A stretch of DNA of 64,000 bases from Silene latifolia (GCF_048544455.1 NC_133532.1:13642948-13706947), one strand, 5' to 3'. Counted from the first letter of the stretch, positions 33,753-47,130 are shown. Notes: a model not told the origin generated them from the letters alone. Translations and numbers: made by a program.

Positions 33753-34594
33753 TGTGACACCCCCATACTCCAAGTGCCTTACCAGGACCACTCAGGTATA
33801 AAGCTGTCACCATCTCGGTTTCCCGAGGTAATGATAATCAAAAGATAATAAAGAAACAACATTTAAATAGTATAAAGTTTAAGTGAGTGAATACAATCCA
33901 AAAACCAAACTGCCAAAATACGGATTACATGTTCTCAAAACAACTGTCTAACAACTATCAAAACTACAATGGAAGACTCTATCATCGATGGCGACACATC
34001 CCGCCTAGCCCTTGTATCTCAACTTATACCGCTCAACAACCGCTCACCATTCCCGAATGGATCACCACGATTTTCAAAACATTTAAACGGGGTCAGTACT
34101 AATCACACAATTTATATAACTCAACAATACAACAAACAATACAGCTCAATCGTCACAGATATACTCTGAACTTCATCACCAACTCCACAATACTGACTAC
34201 ACACTAAAGTGTGTAGCCCTGTCAGAGCACCCATCGCAACAGGTTACTCCTCGCCGCCAGTGGGGGACCGCAGCCGTTCCCACCTAAGCCCCGCTCATCT
34301 CCATCGAGCGATAAACCCAAATCCATTAATGTGCACATCCCTTATGTGGCGGGTTCCTGTAAGGCGAATCATGGGCGTGAAGCCACTCCCGCAAGTGACT
34401 CCACTCAGCCAGGGACGCACCCCAAAGAACACAGACAGATACAATCAATCACAACTACTATCAACAACCAAATCCAACGACCGTCACAATACGAGTATGA
34501 TAATATTCAACAATCAGAAATCACAACCAACATATCATGTGACTAATACTGAGTAGGGAAACCCTACCTGGAATGCAATACAATCAGACGATCT

Positions 34595-37500
34595 TGTGGA
34601 CAAGGCCCTCGGGAACTGCGTCCGCGGGATCCACACTAGGCATAATCGACTCGAGGTTCTTTCGAATCGAATTAAGACATATTAGAGTCGCCACCAAGTT
34701 TTTTGGGAACTTGGAACCGTTCAAGTCAACTTTACACCTTTCATCGAAAAGCATAAAGCCAATCGACTACGAGTGATTAAAGATAAAGACTTGTACCCTA
34801 TATCACTCGATTTGAATGACTCTCGTAATCCAATGGTATTTAGACGGATCCACAAACCATAGATCTTGAGTAAGGGGTGAGGGTACACGTGTTGGGAAGC
34901 CCATAAGGACACCCAACCCCGCCCATCAATAACGACCTCTACTAAGTCAAGTATGGATTTCAAACAAGGTCATAGCTACTACGATATATGAAATGCAAAC
35001 ATCGTTTTAACCCTAACATGTGAAGTTTCTATGTCGATTTAGATGCAACTAAACTAACTTTGTCAAAGTTGTAATTTAGCATGTGGGTTGATTGATCTAA
35101 GCAACATATGAACGAAAGCAAACAAGGCTTAAGGGGAATGGGGAAGCCGTTGGGATCTACCTATTACAAACCAGGCATTTCATGCCGACACAACAATAAA
35201 TTAAAGATACAACTCGATCTAAATACAATTGCTACATACAAAACCGTACACGATACATTACACGGCCATTCAGCCTAGGAAACCGTGCACAAGAGGGGTG
35301 GCCCACGGCTTACATGACTCACGGCCTTGGGTCACTCCTCGTGATGTGTGCTTTCACTTAATCTCATCGAATTAGACATAGGGCTACGCACCAAAGCATG
35401 CATTAGCATAAACCGGGCCATGTTGCTTTAAACAACATGCGATTTACTACGCTCTTACATGCATTGGGACACAACCATCTAACCAAACAAAACTAAGGTT
35501 TTTGAAAGAGGTTTTGACTCGATAAAGGGAAACTAACTTGAAAATTACAACTCGATGAACAAACGATAAATTACAAGCGACAAAACAAATAAAGAACAAA
35601 CGATGCAAAACAAACGAAACAAGAAAGATCAAAGGACACGGCCAAATCACGGCCAAACCAAACACGGCTACCCTAGGTCCTAGGTCAGGTTCATTAGTTA
35701 GATCAATTGATTGCGAAACGAGCTCGAAACAAATTAGAAAACAAGTTAGAAACGACGTTGATCGATTTGAAAAGATACCTTGCAAACGCGCATTCTACAC
35801 GGCCTAAAGGGGTCAAATTAGGTCAAATTCGCTAATTAATTTAACTCATCGAGTGTTAATAAGAAGGTGCTAATCACGCACTCTTATACTAGCGAGAAAT
35901 TAGGTGAAAGAGCGAGATGCATTCAATTTAAGTTACAGAATCGTCGATTGATTTTAAAAGCTATGTCGAAGCACCTTAACATGTCTAATTAGGTTATTTA
36001 AATGATCGAATGTCGCCTAAATAAGTCATATGTTAACAATCACAGGTCAAACTAACATGTGAATGGTCCTAGGATGTGTCGAATTGGCCGAAACAAACAA
36101 AGGGTCAAAAACGAGGAGCAAAGTTAGAAGTTCGTTTTATTTATGTCCTACCTTGAACACGAGGATATGTAAATGAGACGGGGGTGTACGACCGACTGAT
36201 GTAGCGGTTTCTTTCCCATCTCAAGTCAACGCGGGTGTTCATGGTGGTACTTTAACTCATACTCGGACTAAACTAGTTTCATAGTTAATTAAACAATCGA
36301 TAAACAAAAACGATAAACGAATAAAAACAAACTATAAAAAACAAACATAAAAAAACGAAATAAAAGGGAGAAAGAGGAAGATTTGATGCACCCTCAACCT
36401 ACATGTATCGTTGACACCGTCTTGGGTCGTAATCGATGATAGATTTTATCTCGAGAGGCCGTCGTCGACGAAGAAACAAAGCAAACACGCGTTTTTATCG
36501 AATCTGGACAGCAACTTTCAAACAGCGATTTCTCCCTCGTTTCACGATGAAAATTCGATTTAAAAGATGTTTTGAAAACTAGAAAGAGAGGAGAACAGAG
36601 ATCTTAAAGCAACCCCTGCTCGTTTTGAGTTATTGGGCACGAAAAACGAGCACAAACAGAACTGGACAGACAAGAACAAACCGCGAAAACAGAGTGTATA
36701 ACACTCTGTTTTTCGAGGGATTTCGTGTACTCTCAAGGGCAATTTGGTTCATAAATCTTTGTCTAATGTGTAGATGGATGTTATATGGTTAATTAGGAAC
36801 AAGAAACTCGAGTTTTGATGGAGGTTTGGAGGAGGAACGAATTGTTTTTCGAAGAGGACACACAAACTGTCTCAGTTTGGATGTCGGTTTTGTAGAGGGT
36901 TTTTGAGAGGCAATTAGGGTTTGTTTCTGAGGTTTAAAGCTTGTGAGTGAAGGTAGGATGTATGGAGAACTTAGAGGCCTGAATGTATGGTGAAGGGTGG
37001 GTATTTATAAGGAGTTAAAGTAGGGTAAAAGGGAGGAGAGGCAGACGGGCTCGGCTGAACATAGCTGCTGTCCAGCAGCTTTTTGGGGGTTTTCTAGGGT
37101 TCGTTTGGGGGTTTTTCTTGGTGATTAAGGTAAGGTAATATGGGTAGGATATTAGGGTATGGTTAGGGTTAATGGGCATGGGTTTTGGTGGTATTTGGAG
37201 CGGGTTTTGGGCTCGGGATTCATCACACAAAACAGGGGGTAGGCTTGGTGTTTTGCGCGGGCTGTTGGGGGTGATTTGGGATGGGATTTGGGCCGTGGTT
37301 ATGGGGTTCGAACTGGGGTTGGATGGGTAGTGGTCTAGGTTGGTTAGTGTACTCGAGATTCGTGCCAATTCGTAAAGAAAACGGGCTCAAAAACCGAGCT
37401 AAAATCGAGCTCAAAAACACATGTTCAAAACGAGTTCTTTTCGATTTTCAAATCGATTTTTCAAATCAATTAACACATTAAAATAAATGATTTTTCAAAC

Positions 37501-37843
37501 CAAATATACTCATAAAATGATTTTTCAAATCAAATATTTATTTTATTTTCAATAAAATAAACTTGGGAAAATAAATTCAAAATAAAATAAAATAAATTGA
37601 ATTCACCTAAAAAAAGCCATAATTTAAATATCATTTAAATTAATAAAATGAACTCACTTAAAAGAACATTAATTTAAATATCATTTAAATTAATAAAATA
37701 CTTCATCGACGACGCCCATTCTACATCGTAAAACGAGCTTCAAATAATGACAATGACAACTAAAGAATACATGTGTCCTATCATCATCGGGTGTTTGTCG
37801 GGTTCTCTATAAATTCCAATATCGACGGATACGGGTATCTACA
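34595..37843 (-). repeat. 3' LTR of the Ogre-like element (left copy)
   Basis: 3249 bp, starting TGTGGACAAGG and ending ATCTACA on the plus strand. The minus-strand TATA box CTTATAAATA lies at 37002-37011. Long LTRs are usual in Ogre-type elements. The short frames inside (such as 35447-35785) recur identically in the other copy and are LTR sequence, not genes. Confidence 0.85.
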
Positions 37844-38147
37844 GAGCCCCCACTTTGACTGAGGCTTGGACAAGGCGAAAGTCAAAGTATACCCCAGGTC
37901 CCTCTCGACCTGAGGATTCTTCGGGTCGTTTATAGTCCATTAGACTTGCGTATATAAGCTCGCCAGCCATAAGAAGAGATCATACCTGAAACTTCGTTGG
38001 GGATTGACTCTTGCTTCTGTTGTGTCAAATTATCGTCATTGGTCGTCGACTCACAAATTGCATATATGGTGGATTGAGCCTTATCCTTAGGCGTCTACGT
38101 ATCCGTTTCTGACGGAATCAAACCCGCGTCGTAGTTCGGCAACTGCT

Positions 38148-38245
38148 GACACATGCCCAAAGTTTATCATCTGCTGGCATTTGTCCAAAATTCATCATCT
38201 GTTGACATTTGCCCAAAGCTTATCATCTGCTGGCAGGTGCCCCAA
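38148..38245 (-). repeat. Short tandem repeat in the Ogre-like 3' region
   Basis: About four units of roughly 33 bp built on TCATCTGCTGGCATTTGCCCAAA, lying between gag and the 3' LTR. Confidence 0.7.
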
Positions 38246-38512
38246 ATGGGACGGGACTTTCCAATGAGGTTGCCGCCGCTTTCATCATTTGCTTTCAGCT
38301 ACGGAATTCTTCCTTTCATACTCTTGTATTGAATTGAATTCTGAGTGGATGTCATCCATTTCATCTTGATAATGGTCTCTGAAGCCAACGGCTTCAGAGC
38401 CACCTGTTTGCGATGGCTCTAAAGTCGAAGACTTTAGAGCCCCCAGTTGAAGCATATCCTGCTATATGTGAAACACAAAAACGTACTAGCAATAATCATC
38501 ACATAAGCACAT

Positions 38513-38960
38513 TTGGATCATCGATCTTAAAATTGGATCATTTGAAATACTGGGTCATCGATCCGAAAATTGAATTTGAAAATTTGAATAATTGGGTCAT
38601 CGACTCGAATTTTGAATTTGTCATCACTTAGAAATGTTGGGCCATCGACCCGAGGTTTGAATTTGAAGTGTTGGAATGCTGGGTCGTCGACCTGAAATTG
38701 AATTTGAAAGACTGGGTCATCGACCCGAAATTTGAACCTATTGAGGATTTTGAATAATTGGGCCATCGCCCCAAATTTTGAATTTGACATCACTTATGAT
38801 GTTGGGCCATCGACCCGAAATTTGAATTTGAAACGAATCATTTGGATGTTGGGTTGTCGACCCAAAATTTGATTTTGAACTTTGAGATTTGAACCTTGAC
38901 TTGAAATGTACCACTACTTGGATCATCTATCCATAATTCGCAAAAAGTGTTTGAAATTTT
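38513..38960 (-). repeat. Degenerate tandem array (GGGTCATCGACCCGAAATTTG units)
   Basis: About ten units spaced 28-50 bp apart share TTGGG(T/C)CATCGACCC plus GAAATTTGAATTTG. The array sits in the 3' untranslated region of the Ogre-like element, where Tat-lineage elements are known to hold variable tandem repeats. On the minus strand it reads as an FKFRVDDPVFQ-type repeat, but that is not protein-coding evidence. Confidence 0.75.
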
Positions 38961-39384
38961 GAAATTTTTTGAAATCGGACCTTGACGGGTGAACACGAAA
39001 TACGACTCAGACACTCTGTATGACTTGCAAACAACATGGGCATAGCCCGCTACCGTAAAACAAAAAAGGAAAATAAAACCGTAAGTGTGCACGGGTTTTA
39101 ATTCAATTATTGACTTGCTGGGGGTAGAAATGTGAATTTGCCGTTCTGACGCCAGAAGATGGCAAATGGGAATCACAAGGTCGTCGAACTTGGGATAGAG
39201 ATATCGTATGGCATGGTCGTGCTCCCGAGGGCACATGGGAATCAAGATCACTTGGCATTGACAGGGTGGATTAAACTCACGGAGCAACAACGTTGGCTTC
39301 GCCCAGACACTAAACACAGGTTGATTTTATTAGAATACTTAGACATCACACATCACTCCTGTTGGGAACATCATGTCACTCTTC

Positions 39385-39500
39385 TCCTCGCCTCCTTTCT
39401 TTTCAGCGAGTTTTCATCATTTCTTACCACCGCCTTCTTTCTTTTCAGCGGGCTTTTACTATTTTTCTTCCACGCCTTCTTTCTTTTCAGCGGGTTATTC
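39385..39500. repeat. Three-copy repeat with TTCTTTTCAGCG
   Basis: Three units of about 45 bp, each with TCTTTCTTTTCAGCG(A/G)G, lie within the Ogre-like element. The word resembles a plant splice acceptor on the plus strand, which is antisense to the element, so function is doubtful. Confidence 0.6.
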
Positions 39501-40993
39501 ATATTTTCTGTTCCCAACACAAACTCACATCTATATGACTCAGCATCTTTGCCTAAACCGTTAGATAAAGCTCGTTCTGAGACTTGATACTACTTATCTG
39601 AACCCATATCCTTATCCTAGCCTACATCGAGTACTAAGACCAATTCAAACAACGGTGGCTTCATTTGGACTTGGTTAAGACCCGTAATAAACCGACAAGA
39701 TGACAACTTGGTTGATGAGTGGATTGAATCCCTTATTCTAAAGGACTGCCTACGTATTCGCGTGGAGCGAAATCAAATCCGACGTAGTTCGATCTAGGTG
39801 CATAAACTTGGCATATTGATTGTGTGTACACACTCGAAGGTTTCAACTAAGGTATCATGTCGTATCCCATTCTAGCCTGTAAGGTACCATTAAATCCCGT
39901 GTCTGGGGTTAGGTGTAAAAGGCTTGGATCTTTTGGGATGTGGAGCTTGGTAATAGCAAGTTGGAATGGTTAACCATCATTCTGAAGGTTTGTTTTGTGG
40001 TGCTAAGGCCAAGGGCTATGGCTGCTGATGTGGTTGGAATGGGTGTCTCGGGTTTGATGAACCACGAGTGCAAATGGGTTGGAAATCGATGTGGGATCAA
40101 CTTTCCATATCTGGACCCTAAAGGCTGGGTGTAACAGCACAAGCGGAATGATTCTCAAAATTCCTGACTATCCCCTTGTAACCGTCTCAGGAAGGACTTA
40201 GAGGGTAAAGAGGTTACTACTTACGCTTTTGGGCTTCGCCCATTGAACCTCAACTATGGGTACTTGACTTGAATTCTGGCTTCCGTAACTTCGACATTCA
40301 ACCAAAAAGCATTCCGCTATAACTTCAACATCTTTTTTTCTTTTTTCTTTTTCTTTCATCTTTTTTTCATTTTTCATTTTTCATTTTTTTTCATTTTTTT
40401 TCTCTCTTTGAAAAAGATCTTCTATTCATTCTCTTAGTCATAAATGGATACACCTTGAAAACTGGGCTTCGCCAACTAATTTGGGTAAGAACTAACAATT
40501 CCTTGTTAGAACGGGTTGATATCTTCTCTCTTCGAGATGGGATAATTTTGTTGGGGAAAAGGCTTGCCTTCCGTAATCGATAGGGGAAACAAGGAGCTAG
40601 TCCGGGTTCGTCCTAGAATCATCTAAAAGCCTGTCGTAAGCCTGGTTTTGATGGAGGTTTTCTACCGCCAGACATGGAATAGGTAAAGGAATCAAACACG
40701 GGATCCTAGTGTACCTTACATTTTGAAACAGGACATATTTCTACCCCAGGGATGCCTTTGAGTATGTTGTGCATTTTATCATGTTTCGGAATGATTTGAG
40801 GATTGGAAACAAGACATATTTGGAAACGAAACTGCAACGTTTTTTATTGGAATGAGAAATGCTTAACAGACTCGAAGAAACGATTCCTAGAACACATCCT
40901 AGGTCATCGCGGAACAAAAGACTCAAATTCAAAAAAAGAAAGTTCTAGACTCGACTCGACTAAGATAAGAAAACAGATCCCGACTCATAATTT

Positions 40994-42591
40994 TCAAATC
41001 TGGTCTTGAGCTTTCTCTTGTTCAGCTGTCAGCTTAGATGCCCGGCTCTGGTCCTTGATCCCTTTGATGGTCTGCCTCCATCCTGAGGTAGTCCTATGAG
41101 GATCTACGCCAGTGATGAAGGTTGGTGAACCGAATTGTCTTTTATTAACTTCGTTAACGAGAGGAGTACATTCTAGAGCAAGACTCCCGACTTGAATTTC
41201 ATTCTTCGGGTTTGGCAAGAATTCAAAGCAATCCACAAATATTTTCCCGATAAACACCCCTTTCAAGTGACATGGGCGGATAAGATGGGAATAATCGACA
41301 TTGTCTTCGACAGAAAAAAAGTTGGCGTGATCGCCAAATGGATTGGTGATGTTATTGGGTTTAACAGTTGGGATCGGGAGTGTTCCATTCTCGATCATAT
41401 CTTGAATTTTGTGCTTCAGTCGATAGCACCTTTCAGTATCATGGCCTTTCCCTTGATGAAAAGCACAGTAGGCATTTGGTTTGTACCATTTACCTTGTTG
41501 ATCAGCGGGAGGGTCCGGAGTTGGACCAATAGGCTTCAGCTTTCCTTGGGCTATGAGCCTTTGGAGAGCGTATGTATAAGTGCATCCGATATCGGTGAAT
41601 GCCCTAGGAGCTTGGCGCGGAGGCCTTTTTGACTGTCCATCTAGGAGATTGACAGTTTCATCAATATGGGTCGTTGCTGGGGCCTTGGCCTTAGACGATG
41701 AGGCCCCTTGGTACCCTTTCGGCTTTTCAGCCTCTGCCCTTATGACATCATCTTCTACCTTTATCCCGATTCTTATCAATTCTTTGAAAGAGCCAAAATT
41801 CTGGTATTTCAGAGCATTGCGGTAAATAGGTCGTAGATTCTTTACGAACTTATCTACCATTTCAACTTCGTCAGGCTTCTTGGCTAATTTCACGCTTTCA
41901 GCGCGCCATCTTGCGAGGAATTCAGTAAAGCCCTCTTTTTCCTTTTGTGTCATTACTTCCAAAGTCCTTATGTTGGTTTGAATCTCAACATTGTCAGCAT
42001 AGTGTTTACAGAACTCCACCGTAATATCTTCGAAAGTGGGGAAGTTCTTAAGGTCAAGATTATAGAACCACGCCTTCGGGTGTTCATCCAGAGATTGGGC
42101 AAAAATTTCAGAGAGCATGTCAGCAGGTACTCCCTTCAGTGCTAAGTACCCTTTATAGGCCTTAACATGGTGGATCTGGATCTTGGTGCCCTTGAACTTT
42201 GGGATGTCGTGAGTACTATGTTCGTGGGCAACTTATCCTGAACCGGGGCATAGGCCCTAGCATTCTCATAGTGGATGTTCTTCCCCTGGGAGAGTTTCAA
42301 ACGGTCTTCGATGAACTTGAACCGTTTCTCCAGATCAGTCAGAGGTGGGCTAGATGGAGGGGAATCTTCACTCAGCTTAGATTCGATTGCATCCATCCGG
42401 GTCATCATGAGGTTCACGGCCTCAGTGAGCTTGTTAACAGCATCTTCCATTGCTTGACGTCGGGTTTTTGGCGGCCTTTCTACAAGAAAACCCCGTACTG
42501 AGTCAATATTTAAAGTAAGAGCCCCTGCACACTTAAGGACACGACACCAACTTGACTCAAGCAAAGACTCGACTTGAGACTGACTAACCAA
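40994..42591 (-). pseudogene. Ogre-type gag (fossil)
   Basis: The N-terminal part (42591-42142) has a predicted coiled coil (TRRQAMEDAVNKLTEAVNLM, RMDAIESKLSED). The main part (42118-40994, 374 codons) has the gag core (AWFYNLDLKNFPTFEDITVE, FTEFLARWRAESVKL, FVKNLRPIYRNAL). A zinc-finger-like CAFHQGKGHDTERCYRLKHK follows and the frame ends in a charged tail. The CAFHQ-GHDTxxCxxLKHKIQD wording is typical of the Ogre/Tat group. The copy looks nearly whole over the main frame, with about one break between the two parts. Confidence 0.8.
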
Positions 42592-43545
42592 AAGGTTCGA
42601 TCACGGTTGGATTTAGACCTTGATTCATTTTAGACTCGACAAAACGACATGACTCAAACTGTCATAAATTGGTTATAAACCGGACTCGGTGTGGCCAAAC
42701 CCGTGATTGGACTAACATAGCCCATAGGTTCGGGTGAAACGCCCTAAATGGCCTAGCTTGGGCGTTTTTGTGGACTATCCTAGACCAAAAGGTCGACCAA
42801 CATGACTCAAGGCCCAAGAGGTGAGCTTGGGTGACCCAACAAGGTCGTGTTCTAGACTCTTTGAACGAAACACACCCGGCCTAACACGGCCATGACCTGG
42901 ACACGACCTGACGCATTTCATGCTTGGTTGAGGTTCGAGAGGCATTTTGGATTGGTTTTGAAAAAAACGAAAGATTGATTCGAAGATGAGATTTGAAATG
43001 GGCAGCATGCCGGCTATAAAAGCTCATTTTGGGCCGAAAATTCTAGTCCTATTTGGGCAGCATTCCGCGTTTTTAAAACCATGCTACTTTGAAAGTAAGT
43101 TGTTCAAAAGTTCGGTTTTGAAAAGGACATGGGAAATTTCGAAAAGACTCGGGAAAACAATTTGCACATTGTCATTCTCATGTTACAAGGATGTATGCTC
43201 CTAGACATCTCTAAGTCTCGGCAAGTCTTCTACAAGAAGGTCTATGCCCTCCATCCTTTTGCGGTCTTATAGAGCAAGGTGTCTTAAGGTAGAGTACCTA
43301 GAAGATCGTCCCCACCATCAAGAACCACGCGAGGTGAAGTGGAAGCGAGCAATGTGCAGCTTCCTAAAGATAGTGGGACGCCGCCCCCACGCATCACGAA
43401 GAAACGCTGGGACGGCCCGGGCAAGTCCTTAAGGGTTTATGCATGAATCGTAGCACTATGAGTAATGTTTTACTTTCCAACACTTTCTTTTCAAGTTTCA
43501 CCTTGGAGGAAAAGACCCTAGAAACAAAGTGTAACTAGTCCTCTT

Positions 43546-43563
43546 TTCCCATGTGAGTCGCCA
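43546..43563 (-). other. Primer-binding site of the Ogre-like element
   Basis: On the minus strand ATTTGGCGACTC follows the LTR end; the 18-mer TGGCGACTCACATGGGAA fits the TGGCGACTC-type site known in Ogre elements (assigned to tRNA-Arg). It fixes the minus orientation. Confidence 0.75.
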
Positions 43564-43566
43564 AAT

Positions 43567-46500
43567 CGTGGACAAGGCCCTCGGGCGCGTCCGCGGGATC
43601 CACACTAGGCATAATCGACTCGAGGTTCTTTCGAATCGAATTAAGACATATTAGAGTCGCCACCAAGTTTTTTGGGAACTTGGAACCGTTCAAGTCAACT
43701 TTACACCTTTCATCGAAAAGCATAAAGCCAATCGACTACGAGTGATTAAAGATAAAGACTTGTACCCTATATCACTCGATTTGAATGACTCTCGTAATCC
43801 AATGGTATTTAGACGGATCCACAAACCATAGATCTTGAGTAAGGGGTGAGGGTACACGTGTTGGGAAGCCCATAAGGACACCCAACCCCGCCCGTCAATA
43901 ACGGCCTCTACTAAGTCAAGTATGGATTTCAAACAAGGTCATAGCTACTACGATATATGAAATGCAAACATCGTTTTAACCCTAACATGTGAAGTTTCTA
44001 TGTCGATTTAGATGCAACTAAACTAACTTTGTCAAAGTTGTAATTTAGCATGTGGGTTGATTGATCTAAGCAACATATGACCGAAAGCAAACAAGGCTTA
44101 GGGGGAATGGGGAAGCCGTTGGGATCTACCTATTACAAACCAGGCATTTCATGCCGACACAACAATAAATTAAAGATACAACTCGATCTAAATACAATTG
44201 CTACATACAAAACCGTACACGATACATTACACGGCCATTCGGCCTAGGAAACCGTGCACAGGAGGGGTGGCCCACGGCTTACATGACTCACGGCCTTGGG
44301 TCACTCCTCGTGATGTGTGCTTTCACTTAATCTCATCGAATTAGACATAGGGCTACGCACCAAAGCATGCATTAGCATAAACCGGGCCATGTTGCTTTAA
44401 ACAACATGCGATTTACTACGCTCTTACATGCATTGGGACACAACCATCTAACCAAACAAAACTAAGGTTTTTGAAAGAGGTTTTGACTCGATAAAGGGAA
44501 ACTAACTTGAAAATTACAACTCGATGAACAAACGATAAATTACAAGCGACAAAACAAATAAAGAACAAACGATGCAAAACAAACGAAACAAGAAAGATCA
44601 AAGGACACGGCCAAATCACGGCCAAACCAAACACGGCTACCCTAGGTCCTAGGTCAGGTTCATTAGTTAGATCAATTGATTGCGAAACGAGCTCGAAACA
44701 AATTAGAAAACAAGTTAGAAACGACGTTGATCGATTTGAAAAGATACCTTGCAAACGCGCATTCTACACGGCCTAAAGGGGTCAAATTAGGTCAAATTCG
44801 CTAATTAATTTAACTCATCGAGTGTTAATAAGAAGGTGCTAATCACGCACTCTTATACTAGCGAGAAATTAGGTGAAAGACCGAGATGCATTCAATTTAA
44901 GTTACAGAATCGTCGATTGATTTTAAAAGCTATGTCGAAGCACCTTAACATGTCTAATTAGGTTATTTAAATGATCGAATGTCGCCTAAATAAGTCATAT
45001 GTTAACAATCAGAGGTCAAAATAACATGTGAATGGTCCTAGGGTGTGTCGAATTGGCCGAAACAAACAAAGGGTCAAAAACGAGGAGCGAAGTTAGAAGT
45101 TCGTTTTATTTATGTCCTACCTTGAACACGAGGATATGTAAATGAGACGGGGGTGTACGACCGACTGATGTAGCGGTTTCTTTCCCATCTCAAGTCAACG
45201 CGGGTGTTCATGGTGGTACTTTAACTCATACTCGGACTAAACTAGTTTCATAGTTAATTAAACAATCGATAAACAAAAACGATAAACGAATAAAAACAAA
45301 CTATAAAAAACAAACATAAAAAAACAAAATAAAAGGGAGAAAGAGGAGGATTTGATGCACCCTCAACCTACATGTATCGTTGACACCGTCTTGGGTCGTA
45401 ATCGATGGTAGATTTTATCTCGAGAGGCCGTCGTCGACGAAGAAACAAAGCAAACACGCGTTTTTATCGAATCTGGACAGCAACTTTCAAACAGCGATTT
45501 CTCCCTCGTTTCACGATAAAAATTCTATTTAAAAGATGTTTTGAAAACTAGAAAGAGAGGAAAACAGAGATCTTAAAGTAACCCCTGCTCGTTTTGAGTT
45601 ATTGGGCACGAAAAACGAGCACAAACAGAATCGACAGACAGAACAAACAAAAAAACAGAGTGTATAACACTCTGTTTTTCGAGGGATTTCGTGTACTCTC
45701 AAGGGCAATTTGGCTCGTAAATCTTTGTCTAATGTGTAGATGGATGTTATATGGTTAATTAGGAACAAGAAACTCGAGTTTTGATGGAGGTTTGGAGGAG
45801 GAACGAATTGTTTTTCGAAGAGGACACATTAACTGTCTCAGTTTGGATGTCGGTTTTTTGGAGGGTTTTTGAGAGGCAATTAGGGTTTGTTTCTGAGGTT
45901 TAAAGCTTTTGAGTGAAGGTAGGATGTATGAAAAACTTAGAGGCCTGAATGTATGGTGAAGGGTGGGTATTTATAAGGAGTTAAAGTAGGGTAAAAGGGA
46001 GGAGAGGCAGACGGGCTCGGCTGAACATAGCTGCTGTCCAACAGCTTTTGTGGGGTTTTCTAGGGTTCGTTTGGGGGGTTTTTCTTGGTGATTAAGGTAA
46101 GGTAATATGGGTAGGATATTAGGGTATGGGTTAGGGTTAATGGGCACGGGTTTTGGTGGTATTTGGAGCGGATTTTGGGCTCGGGATTCATCACGCAAAA
46201 CAGGGGGTAGGCTTGGTGTTTTGCGCGGGCTGTTGGGGGTGATTTGGGATGGGATTTGGGCCGTGGTTATGGGGTTCGAACTGGGGTTGGATGGGTAGTG
46301 GTCTAGGTTGGTTAGTGTACTCGAGATTCGTGCCAATTCGTAAAGAAAACGGGCTCAAAAACCGAGCTAAAATCGAGCTCAAAAACACATGTTCAAAACG
46401 AGTTCTTTTCGATTTTCAAATCGATTTTTCAAATCAATTAACACATTAAAATAAATGATTTTTCAAACCAAATATACTCATAAAATGATTTTTCAAATCA

Positions 46501-46811
46501 AATATTTATTTTATTTTCAATAAAATAAACTTGGGAAAATAAATTCAAAATAAAATAAAATAAATTGAATTCACCTAAAAAAAGCCATAATTTAAATATC
46601 ATTTAAATTAATAAAATGAACTCACTTAAAAGAACATTAATTTAAATATCATTTAAATTAATAAAATACTTCATCGACGACGCCCATTCTACATCGTAAA
46701 ACGAGCTTCAAATAATGACAATGACAACTAAAGAATACATGTGTCCTATCATCATCGGGTGTTTGTCGGGTTCTCTATAAATTCCAATATCGACGGATAC
46801 GGGTATCTACA
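43567..46811 (-). repeat. 5' LTR of the Ogre-like element (right copy)
   Basis: 3245 bp, the partner of 34595-37843. The minus-strand TATA box CTTATAAATA lies at 45968-45977. Next to its inner end is the primer-binding site. The outer end abuts the GATCT duplication. Confidence 0.85.
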
Positions 46812-47130
46812 GATCTCAACAGCTGTTATCAAAAAGCCTCCTCTACGAATCCTCCTCCTAACATATGATCACATAATTACTAACAATCACAAAACTAACA
46901 AAACCCCCAATCCCCCAAATTAGGGTTTAAACAAACTTAATAAAATACTATAAAATCGGTACGTAGATCTTACCCTCGACGCAAGGATCACAAGAATGTA
47001 AAGGATGATGAATTCCGACCTCTCAAGCTCCGGGATTTGTCAATAATGCGAAAGATGTGAAGTACGTAGGTTGAAATCTCTTTTGAAGTAATTAGGTTTG
47101 ATAAAAGTGTATTATGAAAGTGACGGAAAT

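Larger units (their letters stand above)
37857..40993 (-). other. Interior of the Ogre-like element between gag and 3' LTR
   Basis: Apart from the tandem repeats listed separately this 3.1-kb stretch has no recognisable domain. It holds a pyrimidine-rich run (40327-40407) and two similar blocks mentioning CTACGTAT...GAATCAAA...CGTAGTTCG (near 38090 and 39750). No pol sequence is seen. Confidence 0.55.
34595..46811 (-). mobile_element. Ogre-like (Tat lineage) element with gag only, 12.2 kb
   Basis: Two LTRs of about 3.25 kb flank a 5.7-kb interior. Perfect 5-bp target duplications GATCT lie at 34590-34594 and 46812-46816. Read on the minus strand, the 5' LTR is the right copy. Next come the primer site (43563-43546), gag (42591-40994), tandem repeats, a GGGGG-containing purine tract (37856-37844) and the 3' LTR. 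No protease, RT or integrase is recognisable in the interior, so this looks like a non-autonomous gag-only member of the family. By eye the LTRs differ at roughly 1% of positions plus small indels, suggesting insertion within about the last million years on usual plant rates. Confidence 0.85.

Noticed and set aside
38513-38960. Regularly spaced repeats suggestive of a CRISPR array
   Set aside because: The spacing is uneven, the repeats degenerate and the spacers resemble each other. It is an LTR-element 3' tandem array in a plant genome.
39159-39587. 142-codon plus frame with Phe/Ser-rich repeats
   Set aside because: It arises from the three-copy TTTCTTTTCAGC repeat within the Ogre-like element.
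35447-45768. Matching 112-codon minus frames at 35447-35785 and 44416-44754, and similar pairs
   Set aside because: They lie in the two LTR copies of the Ogre-like element. Identity follows from LTR duplication, and no domain or coding signal is seen.
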